A DNA stretch of 64,000 nucleotides from Rhizorhabdus histidinilytica (GCF_900167915.1 NZ_FUYM01000003.1:434001-498000), one strand, 5' to 3'. Numbered from the stretch's first letter, positions 37,979 through 49,065 are shown. Notes: generated by a model from the sequence alone, not told the origin. Made by a program: numbers and translations.

Positions 37979-39346
37979 TCACCTCCGCATTCCCCCCTTG
38001 AGCTTGGCCTTCTTGATGAGATCGCCATATTGGTGCGCGAGCAGATGGCTCTGGATCTGCGTCACCGTATCGATCGTCACGTTGACGACGATCAGCAGGC
38101 TGGTGCCGCCCAGGGCGATGCCCAGACCATATTGCGCGGTGACATATTCGGGCACCAGGCAGATGAAGGTCAGATAGGCCGCCCCGATCACGGTGATGCG
38201 GGTCAGCACATAATCCAGATAGTCGGCGGTGTTCTTGCCCGGACGGATGCCGGGGATGAAGCCGCCATAGCGCTTCAGATTGTCCGCGGTCTCCTCCGGA
38301 TTGAAGACGACGGCGGTGTAGAAGAAGCAGAAGAAGATGATGCCCGCAGCGTAGAGCGCCATGTAGAGCGGCGTGCCGTGGTGCAGATACTGGTTCATGC
38401 CGATGATGAAGTCGCCCCACAGGCTCTCGCCCTGGGTGCGCTGCCCGGCGAACTGGCTGATCGTCAGCGGCATCAGCAGCAGCGACGAGGCGAAGATCGG
38501 CGGGATCACGTTGGCGGTGTTGATCTTGAGCGGCAGGTGGCTCTTGTCGGCCTGCATCATGCCGCGCGCGGTCTGGCGCTTGGGATACTGGATCAGCACC
38601 TGGCGCTGCGCCCGCTCCATGAAGACGATGCCGGCGACCAGCGCGACCACGCCGAACACCGCCAGGACGATGAACATCGCCGACAGCGATCCGGTGCGGC
38701 CACCTTCGAACAGGTTGGCCAGCGCGGTCGGGAGCTGCGAGACGATGCCCGCCATGATGATCAGCGAGATGCCGTTGCCGATGCCGCGGCTGGTGATCTG
38801 CTCGCCCAGCCACATCAGGAACATCGTGCCGCCGATCAGCGAGATCACCGTCGTCGCGCGAAACAGGTATGGGTCGATCACGACCGCATCCATGCCGGCG
38901 CTGGCGCCCCAGCTTTCGAGGCCGACCGCGATGAAATAGCCTTGGATGCCGGTCAGCAGCACCGTGCCGTAGCGGGTGTACTGGTTGAGCTTCTTGCGCC
39001 CGCTCTCGCCTTCCTTCTTGATCGCAGCGAGCGTCGGCGACAGCGAGGTCGCGAGCTGCACCACGATCGAGGCGGTGATATAGGGCATCACACCGAGCGC
39101 GATCAGCGACATGCGGGTCAGCGAGCCGCCCGAAAAGGCGTTGAAGAAGTCGAGCACACCGCCCTTGGTCGTGTCGAACAGCGACTGGAGCGCCCGCGGA
39201 TCGAGGCCGGGAAGCGGCACGTGGCTCAGCAGGCGGAAGATGATGAGTGCGCCCAGGGTGAACCACAGGCGCTTCTTGAGCTCGGTCGCCTTGGCGAACT
39301 GGCTCAGATTGATGTTGGCGGCCATCTGTTCGGCTGCGGATGCCAT
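37979..39346 (-). CDS. secY: Preprotein translocase subunit SecY
   Basis: 455 residues and ten membrane helices. LSHVPLPGLDP, the plug, GIGNGISLII and GFIPGIRPGKNTADYLDYVL are SecY hallmarks. It forms the protein-conducting channel of the inner membrane. The start may be MASAAEQMAANIN at 39346 or MAANINLSQF at 39322. Confidence 0.97.
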   Translation of the reverse strand: MASAAEQMAANINLSQFAKATELKKRLWFTLGALIIFRLLSHVPLPGLDPRALQSLFDTTKGGVLDFFNAFSGGSLTRMSLIALGVMPYITASIVVQLATSLSPTLAAIKKEGESGRKKLNQYTRYGTVLLTGIQGYFIAVGLESWGASAGMDAVVIDPYLFRATTVISLIGGTMFLMWLGEQITSRGIGNGISLIIMAGIVSQLPTALANLFEGGRTGSLSAMFIVLAVFGVVALVAGIVFMERAQRQVLIQYPKRQTARGMMQADKSHLPLKINTANVIPPIFASSLLLMPLTISQFAGQRTQGESLWGDFIIGMNQYLHHGTPLYMALYAAGIIFFCFFYTAVVFNPEETADNLKRYGGFIPGIRPGKNTADYLDYVLTRITVIGAAYLTFICLVPEYVTAQYGLGIALGGTSLLIVVNVTIDTVTQIQSHLLAHQYGDLIKKAKLKGGMRR

Positions 39347-39467
39347 CTTGTTCTGTGACCCCGGAAATGGAAACGGCGGCAGGCCTCATGGGTCTGCCGC
39401 CGTCTCATATAATGTGTGCTTTCGGCTTGTCAGCCGGAAAGCGCCAGGACGACGGGCGAACCCGCGA

Positions 39468-39989
39468 TCAGGCCTTCTTGGCGGCCTTCGCGGTGCCCTT
39501 CTTGGCGGCGGCCTTCTCGGCGGCCGGAACCACCTCGATCACCTCGACCGAACCGCCCGCCTTCTCGATCGCCGCCTTGGCACCGGCCGAGACGCCGGCG
39601 ACCTTGAACGAGACCTTCGCGGTCAGCTCGCCCTTGCCGAGGATGCGGACACCGTCCTTGCCGCCACGGGCGACGCCGGCCGCCTTCAGCGCGGCGTGGT
39701 CGATCACGCCGGCGGTGTCGAGCTTCTTGGCGTCGACCAGCTTCTGGATCGCACCCAGGTTCACCTCGGCATAATCCTTGGCGAAGATGTTGTTGAAGCC
39801 GCGCTTCGGCAGGCGCATGTGGAGCGGCATCTGACCGCCCTCGAAGCCGTTGATCGAGACGCCCGAGCGGCTCTTCTGGCCCTTCTGGCCCCGGCCGCCG
39901 GTCTTGCCCAGGCCCGAACCGATGCCACGGCCGACGCGGACGCGGCCCTTGCGCGCACCCTGGTTGTCGCGGATTTCGTTGAGTTTCAT
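39468..39989 (-). CDS. rplO: 50S ribosomal protein L15
   Basis: 173 residues from [36 protein letters not shown] is the conserved RNA-binding N-terminus. The Ala/Lys-rich tail ([18 protein letters not shown]) extends beyond the core. Confidence 0.97.
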   Translation of the reverse strand: MKLNEIRDNQGARKGRVRVGRGIGSGLGKTGGRGQKGQKSRSGVSINGFEGGQMPLHMRLPKRGFNNIFAKDYAEVNLGAIQKLVDAKKLDTAGVIDHAALKAAGVARGGKDGVRILGKGELTAKVSFKVAGVSAGAKAAIEKAGGSVEVIEVVPAAEKAAAKKGTAKAAKKA

Positions 39990-40097
39990 CGTCTGCACTC
40001 GCTTTCGCTATGTTCGCGCTGAATAGAGGAAGGGGGCCATTAGCCCCCTTCGATCCGTTTGACCAGCCCCGAGGGGCCGGCGATGTCGATCGAGGAC

Positions 40098-40280
40098 TTA
40101 GTCCTCGACCTTCACCATGTGCTGCACCTTGCGGATCATGCCACGGACTTCAGGGGTATCCTGAAGCTCGCGGGTCCGGTGCATCTTGTTGAGGCCCAGG
40201 CCGATCAGCGTCGCGCGCTGGTCGGCGGTGCGGCGGATCGGCGAGCCGATCTGCGTGACCTTGAGAGTCTTGCCAGCCAT
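40098..40280 (-). CDS. rpmD: 50S ribosomal protein L30
   Basis: 60 residues, full length. [20 protein letters not shown] and [19 protein letters not shown] are the family pattern. It lies 6 nt after rpsE. Confidence 0.97.
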   Translation of the reverse strand: MAGKTLKVTQIGSPIRRTADQRATLIGLGLNKMHRTRELQDTPEVRGMIRKVQHMVKVED

Positions 40281-40286
40281 CGTCGC

Positions 40287-41009
40287 TTACTCCGTGATCG
40301 CCGCGGCTTCGGCCTCGGCAACCGGGGCCGAAGCACCGCCGCGACCCAGCAGGTCGGCGATCTTCTTGCCACGGCGCTGCGACACCGACTTGGGCGAGGT
40401 CTGATCCTTCAGCGCCTCGAAGGTCGCCCGGATCATGTTGTAGGGGTTCGAGGTGCCGACCGACTTGGTCACCACGTCGGCGACGCCGAGGCTCTCGAAG
40501 ATGGCGCGCATCGGACCGCCAGCGATGATGCCGGTGCCCGGAGGCGCGGTGCGGACCGTCACGCGGCCGGCGCCGAAGTGACCATTGCCGTCATGGTGCA
40601 GGGTCCGGCCCTCACGCAGAGGCACGCGGACCATCGCCTTCTTGGCGGCGGCGGTCGCCTTGGAGATCGCCTCCGGCACTTCGCGGGCCTTGCCGTGGCC
40701 GAAGCCCGCACGACCCTTGCCGTCGCCGACCACGACCAGCGCGGCGAAGCCGAAGCGCTTGCCGCCCTTCACGGTCTTCGAGACGCGGTTGATGTGGACG
40801 AGCTTCTCGATCAGCTCCTCGCCCTGCTCCTCGGCGCCACGACGATCGTCGCGACGGCCACGGCCATCACGGCCACGACCACCACGATCGCCGCCACGGT
40901 CGTTGCCGCCGCGGCCACGGCCGCCACGGCCCCGACGCTCGCCCTGGCCCTCGGCACCGGGAATGGCGTCGGCCGGAGCACCCGCCTGGATTTCGGTTTC
41001 GTCAGCCAT
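40287..41009 (-). CDS. rpsE: 30S ribosomal protein S5 with RG-rich N-terminal extension
   Basis: 240 residues against about 167 in E. coli. The core starts near residue 63 ([19 protein letters not shown]) and is normal, including the ribosomal accuracy region. The extra N-terminus has an acidic lead, then a low-complexity Arg/Gly/Asp block (about 25-58, repeated RGG and RG units). The end [13 protein letters not shown] is also longer. rplR ends one base upstream, so the two are directly coupled. Confidence 0.97.
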   Translation of the reverse strand: MADETEIQAGAPADAIPGAEGQGERRGRGGRGRGGNDRGGDRGGRGRDGRGRRDDRRGAEEQGEELIEKLVHINRVSKTVKGGKRFGFAALVVVGDGKGRAGFGHGKAREVPEAISKATAAAKKAMVRVPLREGRTLHHDGNGHFGAGRVTVRTAPPGTGIIAGGPMRAIFESLGVADVVTKSVGTSNPYNMIRATFEALKDQTSPKSVSQRRGKKIADLLGRGGASAPVAEAEAAAITE

Positions 41010-41366
41010 TTAGAACTCCAATCCGCCTTCGCGGGCCGCATCGGCCAGCGCCTTGACGCGGCCATGGAAAAGGAAGCCGCCGCGATCGAACACCACCTGG
41101 GTGACGCCCGCCGCCTTGGCGCGCTCGGCAACCGCCTTGCCGACCGAGGCCGCGGCCTCGGACGTGGCGCCGGTCTTGCCCTTCAGATCCTTGTCCAGGG
41201 TCGACGCGGCGGCGACCGTGCGGCCAGCCTCGTCGTCGATCACCTGGGCGTAGATGTGACGGCCCGAACGATGCACCGACAGGCGAGGACGCTGGCCGCC
41301 CTTGGCCCGCAGCGCGGTGCGCACGCGACGACGGCGGCGCTCGAAGAGAGAGAGACCCTTGCCCAT
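41010..41366 (-). CDS. rplR: 50S ribosomal protein L18
   Basis: 118 residues. [17 protein letters not shown] and [20 protein letters not shown] are conserved. It binds 5S rRNA. Its start overlaps the rplF stop by one base. Confidence 0.97.
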   Translation of the reverse strand: MGKGLSLFERRRRRVRTALRAKGGQRPRLSVHRSGRHIYAQVIDDEAGRTVAAASTLDKDLKGKTGATSEAAASVGKAVAERAKAAGVTQVVFDRGGFLFHGRVKALADAAREGGLEF

Positions 41367-41899
41367 TACTTCTTCTTCCCTTCCTTGCGGAAGATATACT
41401 CGCCGGCGTACTTGATGCCCTTGCCCTTATAGGGCTCCGGCTTCCGCCAGCGGCGGATTTCCGCGGCCACCTGACCGACCTTCTGCTTGTCGATGCCCGA
41501 GATATGGACGGTCGTCTGATCCGGCGTCGCGATCGTGATCCCTTCCGGGATCGCGAAGTCGACGTCGTGGCTGTAGCCGAGCTGCAGCTTCAGATTCTTG
41601 CCCTGGACGTTGGCGCGATAGCCGACGCCGGTGATCTGGAGGGTCTTCGAATAGCCCTCGGTCACGCCGGTGATCAGGTTCTGCACCAAGGTCCGCTGCA
41701 TGCCCCAGAAGGAGCGCGCACGCTTGGTCTCGTTGATCGGCTGAACCGAGATCGAGCCGTCTTCGATCGCATAGGTCACCTCGTCGGCCAGGCTGATGCT
41801 CAGCGTGCCCTTCGGACCCTTGACCGACAGCGTCTTGCCCTCGATCGCGGCGGTGACGCCCGCCGGCACGGTGACCGGCTTCTTACCGATGCGGCTCAT
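41366..41899 (-). CDS. rplF: 50S ribosomal protein L6
   Basis: 177 residues. [15 protein letters not shown] and the C-terminal [19 protein letters not shown] are L6 signatures. Its start shares a base with the rpsH stop. Confidence 0.98.
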   Translation of the reverse strand: MSRIGKKPVTVPAGVTAAIEGKTLSVKGPKGTLSISLADEVTYAIEDGSISVQPINETKRARSFWGMQRTLVQNLITGVTEGYSKTLQITGVGYRANVQGKNLKLQLGYSHDVDFAIPEGITIATPDQTTVHISGIDKQKVGQVAAEIRRWRKPEPYKGKGIKYAGEYIFRKEGKKK

Positions 41900-42294
41900 C
41901 AGAAGACCTCCGCGAGAACCTCGCCGCCGACATTCTGCTCGCGCGCTTCCGCGTCGGACAGAACGCCCTTGGGCGTCGAGACGATGGTGATGCCCAGGCC
42001 GTTGCGGACGCGCGGCAGGTCCTTCGAACCCGAATAGACGCGGCGGCCCGGCTTGGAGACGCGGGCGACGTGCTGGATCGCAGGCTGCCCTTCGAAATAT
42101 TTAAGCTCGATGCGCAGGCCGCTGTGGCCGGCGAGGTCTTCCTCGCTATAGCCGCGGATATAGCCTTCGCGCTGGAGCACGTCGAGCACGCGGGCGCGCA
42201 GCTTGGACGCGGGCGAGAGCACGCTGTCCTTGCGGGCGCGCTGCCCGTTGCGGATGCGGGTGAGCAGATCACCCAGGGGATCGGTCAGAGCCAT
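41899..42294 (-). CDS. rpsH: 30S ribosomal protein S8
   Basis: 131 residues. [14 protein letters not shown] and [16 protein letters not shown]...[11 protein letters not shown] are the family pattern. It is an early 16S rRNA binder and often the translational regulator of the spc block. Confidence 0.98.
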   Translation of the reverse strand: MALTDPLGDLLTRIRNGQRARKDSVLSPASKLRARVLDVLQREGYIRGYSEEDLAGHSGLRIELKYFEGQPAIQHVARVSKPGRRVYSGSKDLPRVRNGLGITIVSTPKGVLSDAEAREQNVGGEVLAEVF

Positions 42295-42306
42295 CTTCTC
42301 GGTTCC

Positions 42307-42612
42307 TTACCAGCTCGACTTGGTGACGCCGGGGATCAGGCCCTTGTTGGCCAGATCCCGGAGCTGCACGCGGCAAAGCCGGAACTTGCGATAATAAGCG
42401 CGGGGACGGCCCGTCACCTCGCAACGGTTGCGCACGCGGGTCGGGTTCGCATTACGCGGGAGCTCGGCCATCTTGAGGCGGGCGATCAGGCGCTCCGTCT
42501 CATCCTTGCTCTCGTCGTCCGCGATCGCCTTCAGGCGCGCATATTTGCCCGCATAAGCCTTCACCAGCTTCTTGCGACGCTCGTTCTTGTTGATCGAACT
42601 CAGTTTCGCCAT
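42307..42612 (-). CDS. rpsN: 30S ribosomal protein S14 (zinc-free form)
   Basis: 101 residues. It is the long form without the CxxC pairs of the zinc type. [20 protein letters not shown] and [18 protein letters not shown] are conserved. Confidence 0.97.
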   Translation of the reverse strand: MAKLSSINKNERRKKLVKAYAGKYARLKAIADDESKDETERLIARLKMAELPRNANPTRVRNRCEVTGRPRAYYRKFRLCRVQLRDLANKGLIPGVTKSSW

Positions 42613-42643
42613 GACTTAAGTTCTTCCTTATCCAGCAGACCGC

Positions 42644-43225
42644 TTACGCGGCCTGCTTCTGATCCTGGTTTTCCGCCGGGAAGGGGAAGCCGAACAGGCG
42701 CAGCAGCTCGCGCGCTTCCTCGTCGGTCTTCGCCGTCGTGGCGACGATAACGTCCATGCCGCGGATCTTGTCCACGGAGTCGTAGCTGATCTCCGGGAAG
42801 ATCAGCTGTTCCTTCAGGCCGGTGGCATAGTTGCCGCGGCCGTCGAACGACTTCGGGTTGAGCCCGCGGAAGTCGCGAACGCGCGGCAGCGCGATCGTGA
42901 CGAAGCGGTCGAGGAACTCGTACATGCGCTCGCGGCGGAGGGTGACCTTCGCGCCGATCGGCATGCCCTCGCGCAGCTTGAACTGCGCGATCGACTTCTT
43001 CGCCTTGGTGATCACGGCCTTCTGGCCGGCGATCTTGGTCATCTCCAGGGCGGCCTGCTCGACCTTCTTCTTGTCCTGGGTGGCCTCACCAACGCCCATG
43101 TTCAGGACGATCTTGGTGATCTTCGGCACTTCCATGTGGTTCTTGTAACCGAACTTCTCGGTCATCGCCTTGACGATCTTCTCGTCATAGAGCTTCCGGA
43201 AGCGCGGGGTGTAGGCGTCAGCCAT
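42644..43225 (-). CDS. rplE: 50S ribosomal protein L5
   Basis: 193 residues. [25 protein letters not shown] and [18 protein letters not shown] are typical. It binds 5S rRNA. It overlaps the rplX end by 8 nt. Confidence 0.98.
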   Translation of the reverse strand: MADAYTPRFRKLYDEKIVKAMTEKFGYKNHMEVPKITKIVLNMGVGEATQDKKKVEQAALEMTKIAGQKAVITKAKKSIAQFKLREGMPIGAKVTLRRERMYEFLDRFVTIALPRVRDFRGLNPKSFDGRGNYATGLKEQLIFPEISYDSVDKIRGMDVIVATTAKTDEEARELLRLFGFPFPAENQDQKQAA

Positions 43226-43535
43226 TGATCGTCTCCCCGGTCTTGACGGCCACGCGGACCTTCTTGCCGTCCTTCACCTCGAAGCGGACGCGGGTGGGCT
43301 TGCCGTCGGCGGTCGCGATCGCGACCTTCGAGACATGCAGCGGCGCTTCGATGCGCTCGAGGCCACCCTGCGGGTTGGCCTGGCTCGGCTTGCGGTGGCG
43401 GGTCGAGACGTTGACGCCCGACACGATCACCTTGGCCTCCTTCGGGAAGGCCTTCGTGACTTCGCCGGTCTTGCCCTTGTCCTTGCCGGACAGGACGACG
43501 ACGCGGTCACCCTTCTTGATCTTCAGCGCGGACAT
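43218..43535 (-). CDS. rplX: 50S ribosomal protein L24
   Basis: 105 residues from the ATG at 43535, which overlaps the rplN stop (TGATG). [20 protein letters not shown] is the KOW motif. It initiates 50S assembly. Confidence 0.97.
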   Translation of the reverse strand: MSALKIKKGDRVVVLSGKDKGKTGEVTKAFPKEAKVIVSGVNVSTRHRKPSQANPQGGLERIEAPLHVSKVAIATADGKPTRVRFEVKDGKKVRVAVKTGETING

Positions 43536-43906
43536 CACAGCACCTCGGGCGCGAGCGAGATGATCTTCATGTGGTTCTTGGCACGGAGCTCGCGGACCAC
43601 CGGGCCGAAGATGCGGGTGCCGATCGGCTCGCCGCTGTTCTTGTTGATCAGAACGGCGGCGTTGCCGTCGAAACGGATCGTCGAACCGTCGGGACGATGG
43701 ATGTCCTTGGCGGTGCGGACGATGACCGCGCGATGCACGTCACCCTTCTTGACCTTGCCGCGCGGAGCCGCTTCCTTGATCGAGACGACGATCACGTCGC
43801 CCACGGTCGCGAAACGGCGCTTGGAACCGCCCAGCACCTTGATGCACTGCACCCTCTTCGCGCCGCTGTTGTCGGCGACGTCGAGGTTCGTCTGCATCTG
43901 GATCAT
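43535..43906 (-). CDS. rplN: 50S ribosomal protein L14
   Basis: 123 residues. [20 protein letters not shown] and [17 protein letters not shown] are the conserved ends. It lies in the normal position between rpsQ and rplX. Confidence 0.98.
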
Positions 43907-43926
43907 TGTTCAGACCCTTCCACTAA

Positions 43927-44187
43927 TCAGGCGTGGTTCGGCGTCGCGTGGGTATCAACCCGCTCGATCACCTTCCACGTCTTGAGCTTCGAAATCGGCG
44001 CGGTCTCTTCGATGCGCACCGTCTCACCCTCGCGATACTCGTTGGTCTCGTCGTGGGCGTGATACTTCTTCGACCGCTTGATGATCTTGCCGTACAGCGC
44101 GTGCTTCACGCGACGTTCGACTTTCACAACCACGGTCTTGTCGGTCTTGTCGGAGACCACCGTTCCGGTCAGCACGCGCTTCGGCAT
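43927..44187 (-). CDS. rpsQ: 30S ribosomal protein S17
   Basis: 86 residues. [19 protein letters not shown] and [19 protein letters not shown] are the S17 OB-fold motifs. Confidence 0.97.
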   Translation of the reverse strand: MPKRVLTGTVVSDKTDKTVVVKVERRVKHALYGKIIKRSKKYHAHDETNEYREGETVRIEETAPISKLKTWKVIERVDTHATPNHA

Positions 44188-44199
44188 GGCTGGCGCTCC

Positions 44200-44403
44200 T
44201 TACTTCGCGGCCGCAGCGGCGCGCTGCGTCTGCAGGGTCTTGATCTGCGCGATGGTCCGGCGGACCTCCCTCACGCGGCTCGGCTTCTCGAGCTGGCTGG
44301 TCGCCGCCTGGAAGCGCAGGTTGAACTGCTCGCGCTTCAGCTCGCCCAGTTCCTGGGCCAGCTGGTCGTCGGTCTTGGCAGTGAGATCGGCAATCTTCGC
44401 CAT
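44200..44403 (-). CDS. rpmC: 50S ribosomal protein L29
   Basis: 67 residues from [15 protein letters not shown]; one nucleotide separates it from the rplP stop. [20 protein letters not shown] is the L29 helical hairpin. Confidence 0.96.
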   Translation of the reverse strand: MAKIADLTAKTDDQLAQELGELKREQFNLRFQAATSQLEKPSRVREVRRTIAQIKTLQTQRAAAAAK

Positions 44404-44404
44404 C

Positions 44405-44836
44405 TTACTTGTCCTCGTAGATCGACTCGCCGAAGCGAGCGACAACCTTGGTCTTGATCGGCAGCTTTTCCATCGCGCGCTCGAAGGCGACGCGGGCGAG
44501 CGGGCCGGGAACGCCGTCGAGCTCGAACAGGATGCGGCCGGGCTTGACGCGGGCGGCCCAGAACTCCGGCGAACCCTTACCCGAGCCCATGCGGACTTCG
44601 GCAGGCTTCGACGAAACGGGCACGTCCGGGAAGATGCGGATCCACAAGCGGCCCTGACGCTTGATGTGACGCGTGATCGCGCGGCGGGCCGCCTCGATCT
44701 GGCGCGCGGTGATCCGGTCCGGCTCGAGGGCCTTGAGGCCGAACGCGCCGAAGTTCAGCGACGCGCCGCCCGGCGCGTTGCCATGGATGCGGCCCTTGTG
44801 GGCCTTGCGGAATTTGGTGCGCTTTGGTTGCAGCAT
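44405..44836 (-). CDS. rplP: 50S ribosomal protein L16
   Basis: 143 residues. [19 protein letters not shown] and [18 protein letters not shown] are conserved. It contacts the A-site tRNA region. It has a 62-nt gap from rpsC. Confidence 0.98.
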   Translation of the reverse strand: MLQPKRTKFRKAHKGRIHGNAPGGASLNFGAFGLKALEPDRITARQIEAARRAITRHIKRQGRLWIRIFPDVPVSSKPAEVRMGSGKGSPEFWAARVKPGRILFELDGVPGPLARVAFERAMEKLPIKTKVVARFGESIYEDK

Positions 44837-44898
44837 TTTCTATCGCCTTCTGACACCGATTGTCCGGTCGATCAGGCGACGCTGATAAGGGTAGCCCC

Positions 44899-45594
44899 TT
44901 ACCGCGCCGGCCGGACCCCCGACGTCTGAGCTTCCATCATGAGCCGGTCCTGAGCCAGCGGATCATGGCCGAGGATCTCACCCTTGAAGATCCAGACCTT
45001 GATGCCGCACACACCATAAGCGGTGTGGGCTTCGGCCTCGGCATAGTCGACGTTCGCACGCAGCGTGTGCAGCGGCACGCGGCCTTCGCGATACCACTCG
45101 GTGCGGGCGATCTCCGCGCCGCCCAGACGGCCGGCGCAGGTGATGCGGATGCCCTCGGCGCCGAGGCGCAGGGCCGACTGCACCGCGCGCTTCATGGCGC
45201 GGCGGAAGGCGATGCGGCGCTCGAGCTGGTCGGCGACGCCCTGGGCGACGAGCTTCGAGTCGATCTCCGGCTTGCGGATCTCGACGATGTTCAGCGAGAC
45301 GTCCGAGGAGGTCATCTTGCCGAGCGCACGGCGCAGCTTCTCGATGTCGGCGCCCTTCTTGCCGATGATGACGCCCGGGCGCGCAGCATAGACCGAGATG
45401 CGGCACAGCTTGGCCGGACGCTCGATCACGACCTTCGAGATCGCCGCCTGCGGGATCGCCTTCATGATGTGCTTGCGGATCTTGAGATCCTCGAGCAGCA
45501 GGCGGCCGTAATCGGCGCCGTCGGCATACCAGCGGCTGTCCCAGGTGCGGTTGATCTGCAGCCGCATGCCGATCGGGTTGGACTTCTGACCCAT
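44899..45594 (-). CDS. rpsC: 30S ribosomal protein S3
   Basis: 231 residues. The KH domain has [16 protein letters not shown], and the C-terminal half has [20 protein letters not shown]. It lies at the mRNA entry site. Confidence 0.98.
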   Translation of the reverse strand: MGQKSNPIGMRLQINRTWDSRWYADGADYGRLLLEDLKIRKHIMKAIPQAAISKVVIERPAKLCRISVYAARPGVIIGKKGADIEKLRRALGKMTSSDVSLNIVEIRKPEIDSKLVAQGVADQLERRIAFRRAMKRAVQSALRLGAEGIRITCAGRLGGAEIARTEWYREGRVPLHTLRANVDYAEAEAHTAYGVCGIKVWIFKGEILGHDPLAQDRLMMEAQTSGVRPAR

Positions 45595-45595
45595 G

Positions 45596-45979
45596 TTATT
45601 CAGCCTCTTCCTGCTGCTCGCGAACGACGACCCGGAGGCGCGCGAACGGCTTGATGATGCGGGTCGACTTGCCGCGGCCGCGGGTGGCGAAGCGCTTCAT
45701 GACGATCGACTTGCCGACCGAAGCTTCCTTCACGACGAGCGCGTCGACGTCGAGGTTGTGGTTGTTCTCGGCATTGGCGATCGCCGAGGCGAGCACCTTG
45801 CGCACGTCGACAGCCATCGCCTTCTTCGAGAAGGTCAGGATGTTGAGCGCGTCGCCGGCCTTCTTGCCGCGGATCAGGCCCGCGACCAGATTGAGCTTGT
45901 ACGGGCTGCCGCGAACGGTGGTGGCGACCGCGAGGGCCTCCTTCTCACCGACCCGGCGGGGAGCTGCGGGCTTCGACAT
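45596..45979 (-). CDS. rplV: 50S ribosomal protein L22
   Basis: 127 residues. It has the tunnel-lining beta hairpin region ([20 protein letters not shown]) and [19 protein letters not shown]. Its start shares a base with the rpsS stop. The hairpin sequence is relevant to macrolide binding in other species; no deletion is seen. Confidence 0.97.
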   Translation of the reverse strand: MSKPAAPRRVGEKEALAVATTVRGSPYKLNLVAGLIRGKKAGDALNILTFSKKAMAVDVRKVLASAIANAENNHNLDVDALVVKEASVGKSIVMKRFATRGRGKSTRIIKPFARLRVVVREQQEEAE

Positions 45980-46251
45980 CAGCGCTTACCCTTCTTGTCG
46001 GCGTGGCCGGGGAAGTAGCGCGTCGGCGCGAACTCACCCAGCTTGTGACCGACCATTTCCTCGGAGACCGAAACCGGCACGAACTTGCGGCCGTTGTAGA
46101 CGTTGAACGTCAGACCGACGAACTGCGGCAAGATGGTCGAACGACGCGACCAGGTCTTGATCGGAGCGCGCGCGCCACTGTCCTGAGCGCCTTCCGCCTT
46201 CCGGAGAAGGTGGAGATCGACGAACGGACCTTTCCAGATGGAACGGGCCAT
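45979..46251 (-). CDS. rpsS: 30S ribosomal protein S19
   Basis: 90 residues. [30 protein letters not shown] and [19 protein letters not shown] are conserved. Confidence 0.98.
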   Translation of the reverse strand: MARSIWKGPFVDLHLLRKAEGAQDSGARAPIKTWSRRSTILPQFVGLTFNVYNGRKFVPVSVSEEMVGHKLGEFAPTRYFPGHADKKGKR

Positions 46252-46254
46252 GGA

Positions 46255-47091
46255 TTACCTCTTCTTCTTCGCGTGGCGCGAACGGATGATGAACTTGTCG
46301 GTCGCCTTGTTGTGGCGGGTCCGCGCACCCTTGGTGGGCTTGCCCCACGGGGTCACCGGATGACGGCCGCCCGAGGTGCGGCCTTCGCCGCCGCCATGCG
46401 GGTGGTCGACCGGGTTCTTGGCGACGCCGCGGGTGAGCGGACGACGGCCGAGCCAGCGGTTGCGACCGGCCTTGGCGAGGTTCTGGTTCGCATTGTCCGG
46501 GTTCGACACGGCACCGACGGTGCACATGCAGTCCGACCGGATGTAGCGCTGCTCGCCCGAGTTCAGGCGAACCATCACCATGCCCTTGTCGCGGCCGACG
46601 ATCTGCACATAGGTGCCCGCCGCACGCGCGATCTGACCGCCCTTGCCGGGCTTCATCTCGACGTTGTGGACGATCGTGCCGACCGGAGCCTGGCCGATCT
46701 CCATCGCGTTGCCCGGCTTGGTGTCGGTCTTCTTGGCGGCGACGACGACGTCACCGGCACCAAGACGCTGCGGCGCGAGGATATAGGCCAGCTCGCCGTC
46801 CTCATACTTCACCAGGGCGATGAAGGCCGAACGGTTCGGGTCATATTCCAGACGCTCGACGGTCGCGGGCTGATCCCACTTCCGACGCTTGAAGTCGACG
46901 ATGCGATACTTCTGCTTGTGACCGCCGGCGATGCCGCGCGCGGTCGCATGGCCCTGGTTGTTGCGGCCACCCGACTTGCGCTTGCCTTCGGTCAGCGCCT
47001 TGACGGGCTTGCCCTTGTGGAGGCCCGACTTGTCGACGAGGATCAGGCCGCGGCGGGCCGGGCTCGTCGGGTTGTAATGCTTCAGCGCCAT
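46255..47091 (-). CDS. rplB: 50S ribosomal protein L2
   Basis: 278 residues. It has the peptidyl-transferase-near His region ([19 protein letters not shown]) and the RNA-binding [15 protein letters not shown]-like segment (here [18 protein letters not shown]). Confidence 0.98.
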   Translation of the reverse strand: MALKHYNPTSPARRGLILVDKSGLHKGKPVKALTEGKRKSGGRNNQGHATARGIAGGHKQKYRIVDFKRRKWDQPATVERLEYDPNRSAFIALVKYEDGELAYILAPQRLGAGDVVVAAKKTDTKPGNAMEIGQAPVGTIVHNVEMKPGKGGQIARAAGTYVQIVGRDKGMVMVRLNSGEQRYIRSDCMCTVGAVSNPDNANQNLAKAGRNRWLGRRPLTRGVAKNPVDHPHGGGEGRTSGGRHPVTPWGKPTKGARTRHNKATDKFIIRSRHAKKKR

Positions 47092-47095
47092 GGCG

Positions 47096-47407
47096 TCAGA
47101 TTCCCGTCGTCACGTCGATCGACTGGCCCTCGGCCAGCGTCACGATCGCCTTCTTCACGTCGGAGCGGCGGTAGGGCGTGCCCTTCCAGCGCTTCGTCTT
47201 GCCCTTGGAGACGATCGTGTTCACGCCAGTGACCTTGACGTTGAACAGCGCCTCGACAGCGGCCTTGATCTCCGGCTTGCTGGCATCGCCCGCAACCTGG
47301 AACACCACGGCGTTGTGCTCGGAGAGCAAAGTCGTCTTTTCGGTGATGTGGGGCTTGAGCACCACGTCATAGTGGCGGTTGTCCACCACGGCTTCCTTCT
47401 TAGCCAT
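47096..47407 (-). CDS. rplW: 50S ribosomal protein L23
   Basis: 103 residues. [18 protein letters not shown] and [20 protein letters not shown] are typical. It forms the docking site for trigger factor and SRP at the tunnel exit. It overlaps rplD by 8 nt. Confidence 0.97.
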   Translation of the reverse strand: MAKKEAVVDNRHYDVVLKPHITEKTTLLSEHNAVVFQVAGDASKPEIKAAVEALFNVKVTGVNTIVSKGKTKRWKGTPYRRSDVKKAIVTLAEGQSIDVTTGI

Positions 47408-48026
47408 TGAAGCGCGCCTCCAGCTTCTCGACCGCGGCGCGCGTCAGCACCAGCGTCTCATGCTTCAGAATGTCGTAGACGTTGGCACCGATCGCCGGCA
47501 GCACGTTGATCGTGTGGATGTTCGACGAAGCGAGCTGGAAGCCGTTGTCGACCGCCTCGCCGTCGATCACCAGCGCGGTCGCGCCGAAGCCGAGCTTGCC
47601 GATCTTCGCGACGAGCGCCTTGGTCTTGGCGTCCTTGAGCTCGAGCGTGTCGACCACGACCAGCTTGCCGTCCTTGGCCTTCGACGACAGCGCCATCTTC
47701 AGGCCGAGCGCGCGAACCTTCTTGTTGAGGCTGCTCTCGAACACCCGGGCGCGGGGGCCATGGGCCTTGCCGCCGCCGATGAAGACGGGAGCACGGCGAT
47801 CGCCGTGACGGGCGGTACCGCCGCCCTTCTGGCGACCGAACTTCTTGCCCGAGCGGGCGACGTCCGAACGCTCACGCGCCGCACGCGCCGGGGCGCGACG
47901 GTTGTGGAGCTGCCACTGGACGACGCGCGCGAGGATGTCGGCGCGCGGCTCGACGGCGAAGACATCGTCGTTGAGCTCGATGTCACCCGACGCCTTGGCG
48001 TCGAGGGTCTGGACCTTGACCTTCAT
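47400..48026 (-). CDS. rplD: 50S ribosomal protein L4
   Basis: 208 residues. The tunnel loop has [20 protein letters not shown], followed by [16 protein letters not shown]. In E. coli L4 also represses the S10 operon; the structured leader before rplC here would be a candidate target, by inference. Confidence 0.98.
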   Translation of the reverse strand: MKVKVQTLDAKASGDIELNDDVFAVEPRADILARVVQWQLHNRRAPARAARERSDVARSGKKFGRQKGGGTARHGDRRAPVFIGGGKAHGPRARVFESSLNKKVRALGLKMALSSKAKDGKLVVVDTLELKDAKTKALVAKIGKLGFGATALVIDGEAVDNGFQLASSNIHTINVLPAIGANVYDILKHETLVLTRAAVEKLEARFNG

Positions 48027-48029
48027 CTA

Positions 48030-48785
48030 TCAGCCCTCCTGGCCTTCGGTGGCCTCGGGAGCCGCGACTTCCTCCGCGGGCGTCTCGGCAGGCGCGCTGT
48101 TGCTGTTGGCGGCGACCTTCAGGCCGGCCGGGAACGGCGCATCCTTGTGCGCCGGAACCTTGACCGAGTCCTTGACGAGCAGCCAGGCGCCCTTCGAACC
48201 GGGCACCGAGCCCTTGACGAAGAGCAGGCCGCGCTCGGCGTCGGTCTGGACGATCTCGAGGTTCTGCTGGGTGCGCTGCTTGTCACCCATGTGGCCGGCC
48301 ATCTTCTTGTTCTTGAAGACGCGGCCCGGATCCTGGCGGTTACCGGTCGAACCGAGCGAGCGGTGCGAGACCGAAACGCCGTGGGTGGCGCGCAGACCGC
48401 CGAAGCCCCAGCGCTTCATGCCGCCCGCGAAACCCTTACCCTGGGTGCGGCCCGAGATGTCGACGAACTGGCCGGCGACGAAATGGTCGGCGGAGAGCTC
48501 CGCACCAACGTCGAGCAGGCCGTCTTCCGACACGCGGAACTCGGCGAGGATCGCCTTCGGCTCCACCTCGGCCTTACCGAAATGGCCGCGCTCCGGCTTG
48601 GTGAGATTCTTCGGCTTGGCCGAGCCGGCGCCGAGCTGGACGGCGACGTAACCGTCGCGGTCCTGCTCGCGGCGAGCCACGACCTGTACATTCTCCAGCG
48701 CCAGGACGGTGACCGGCACGTGCCGACCATCTTCCTGGAACAGGCGGGTCATCCCCATCTTCTTCGCGATCACGCCAGTGCGCAT
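48030..48785 (-). CDS. rplC: 50S ribosomal protein L3 with extended C-terminus
   Basis: 251 residues from [14 protein letters not shown], with GAAGGA upstream. [18 protein letters not shown] and [22 protein letters not shown] are the L3 core. The Ala/Glu-rich tail (about 225-251) goes beyond the E. coli length. It is the first gene after a perfect terminator hairpin at 48836-48861. Confidence 0.97.
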   Translation of the reverse strand: MRTGVIAKKMGMTRLFQEDGRHVPVTVLALENVQVVARREQDRDGYVAVQLGAGSAKPKNLTKPERGHFGKAEVEPKAILAEFRVSEDGLLDVGAELSADHFVAGQFVDISGRTQGKGFAGGMKRWGFGGLRATHGVSVSHRSLGSTGNRQDPGRVFKNKKMAGHMGDKQRTQQNLEIVQTDAERGLLFVKGSVPGSKGAWLLVKDSVKVPAHKDAPFPAGLKVAANSNSAPAETPAEEVAAPEATEGQEG

Positions 48786-48835
48786 GATCCGTTCCTTCCC
48801 AACAGAGGCTCGCGTTAGCGGCGAGCGTGCCAACG

Positions 48836-48861
48836 AAAAAAGCTTCGGTATGAACCGAAGC
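48836..48861 (-). terminator. Perfect Rho-independent terminator (attenuator candidate) before rplC
   Basis: On the minus strand GCTTCGG (48861-48855), loop TTCATA, CCGAAGC (48848-48842), then six T. The hairpin ends 50 nt before the rplC ATG and 205 nt after the rpsJ stop. It either ends the str-rpsJ transcript or works as an attenuator in the rplC leader. Confidence 0.9.
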
Positions 48862-49065
48862 CTCCAGCCCAATGATCGATGACCCCCGCCCGGGCTCGGT
48901 TCTTCGCATCGCTGCGAAGGGCGGGGACCAGGACACCGGCACCTCTCGATCGAGCGGGCCGGTCGGTATCCCTACTCCTCCCGTCGCTTCTCGATCGCGC
49001 CGGACGAAGCCGGGGAGAGAAACGACGAGCGCGGGCCCGATTCGGTCCCGCGCGGAGCCGGCTTC
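48862..49065 (-). promoter_or_regulatory. Structured rpsJ-rplC intercistronic leader
   Basis: About 200 nt with no plausible gene. It holds at least two further stem-loops: CTTCGCA / TGCGAAG with loop TCGC (48903-48920), and GCGCGGG / CCCGCGC (49029-49053). These come before the terminator at 48836-48861. The order (stems, then terminator, then rplC) is that expected for an attenuated ribosomal-protein leader. Confidence 0.5.
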
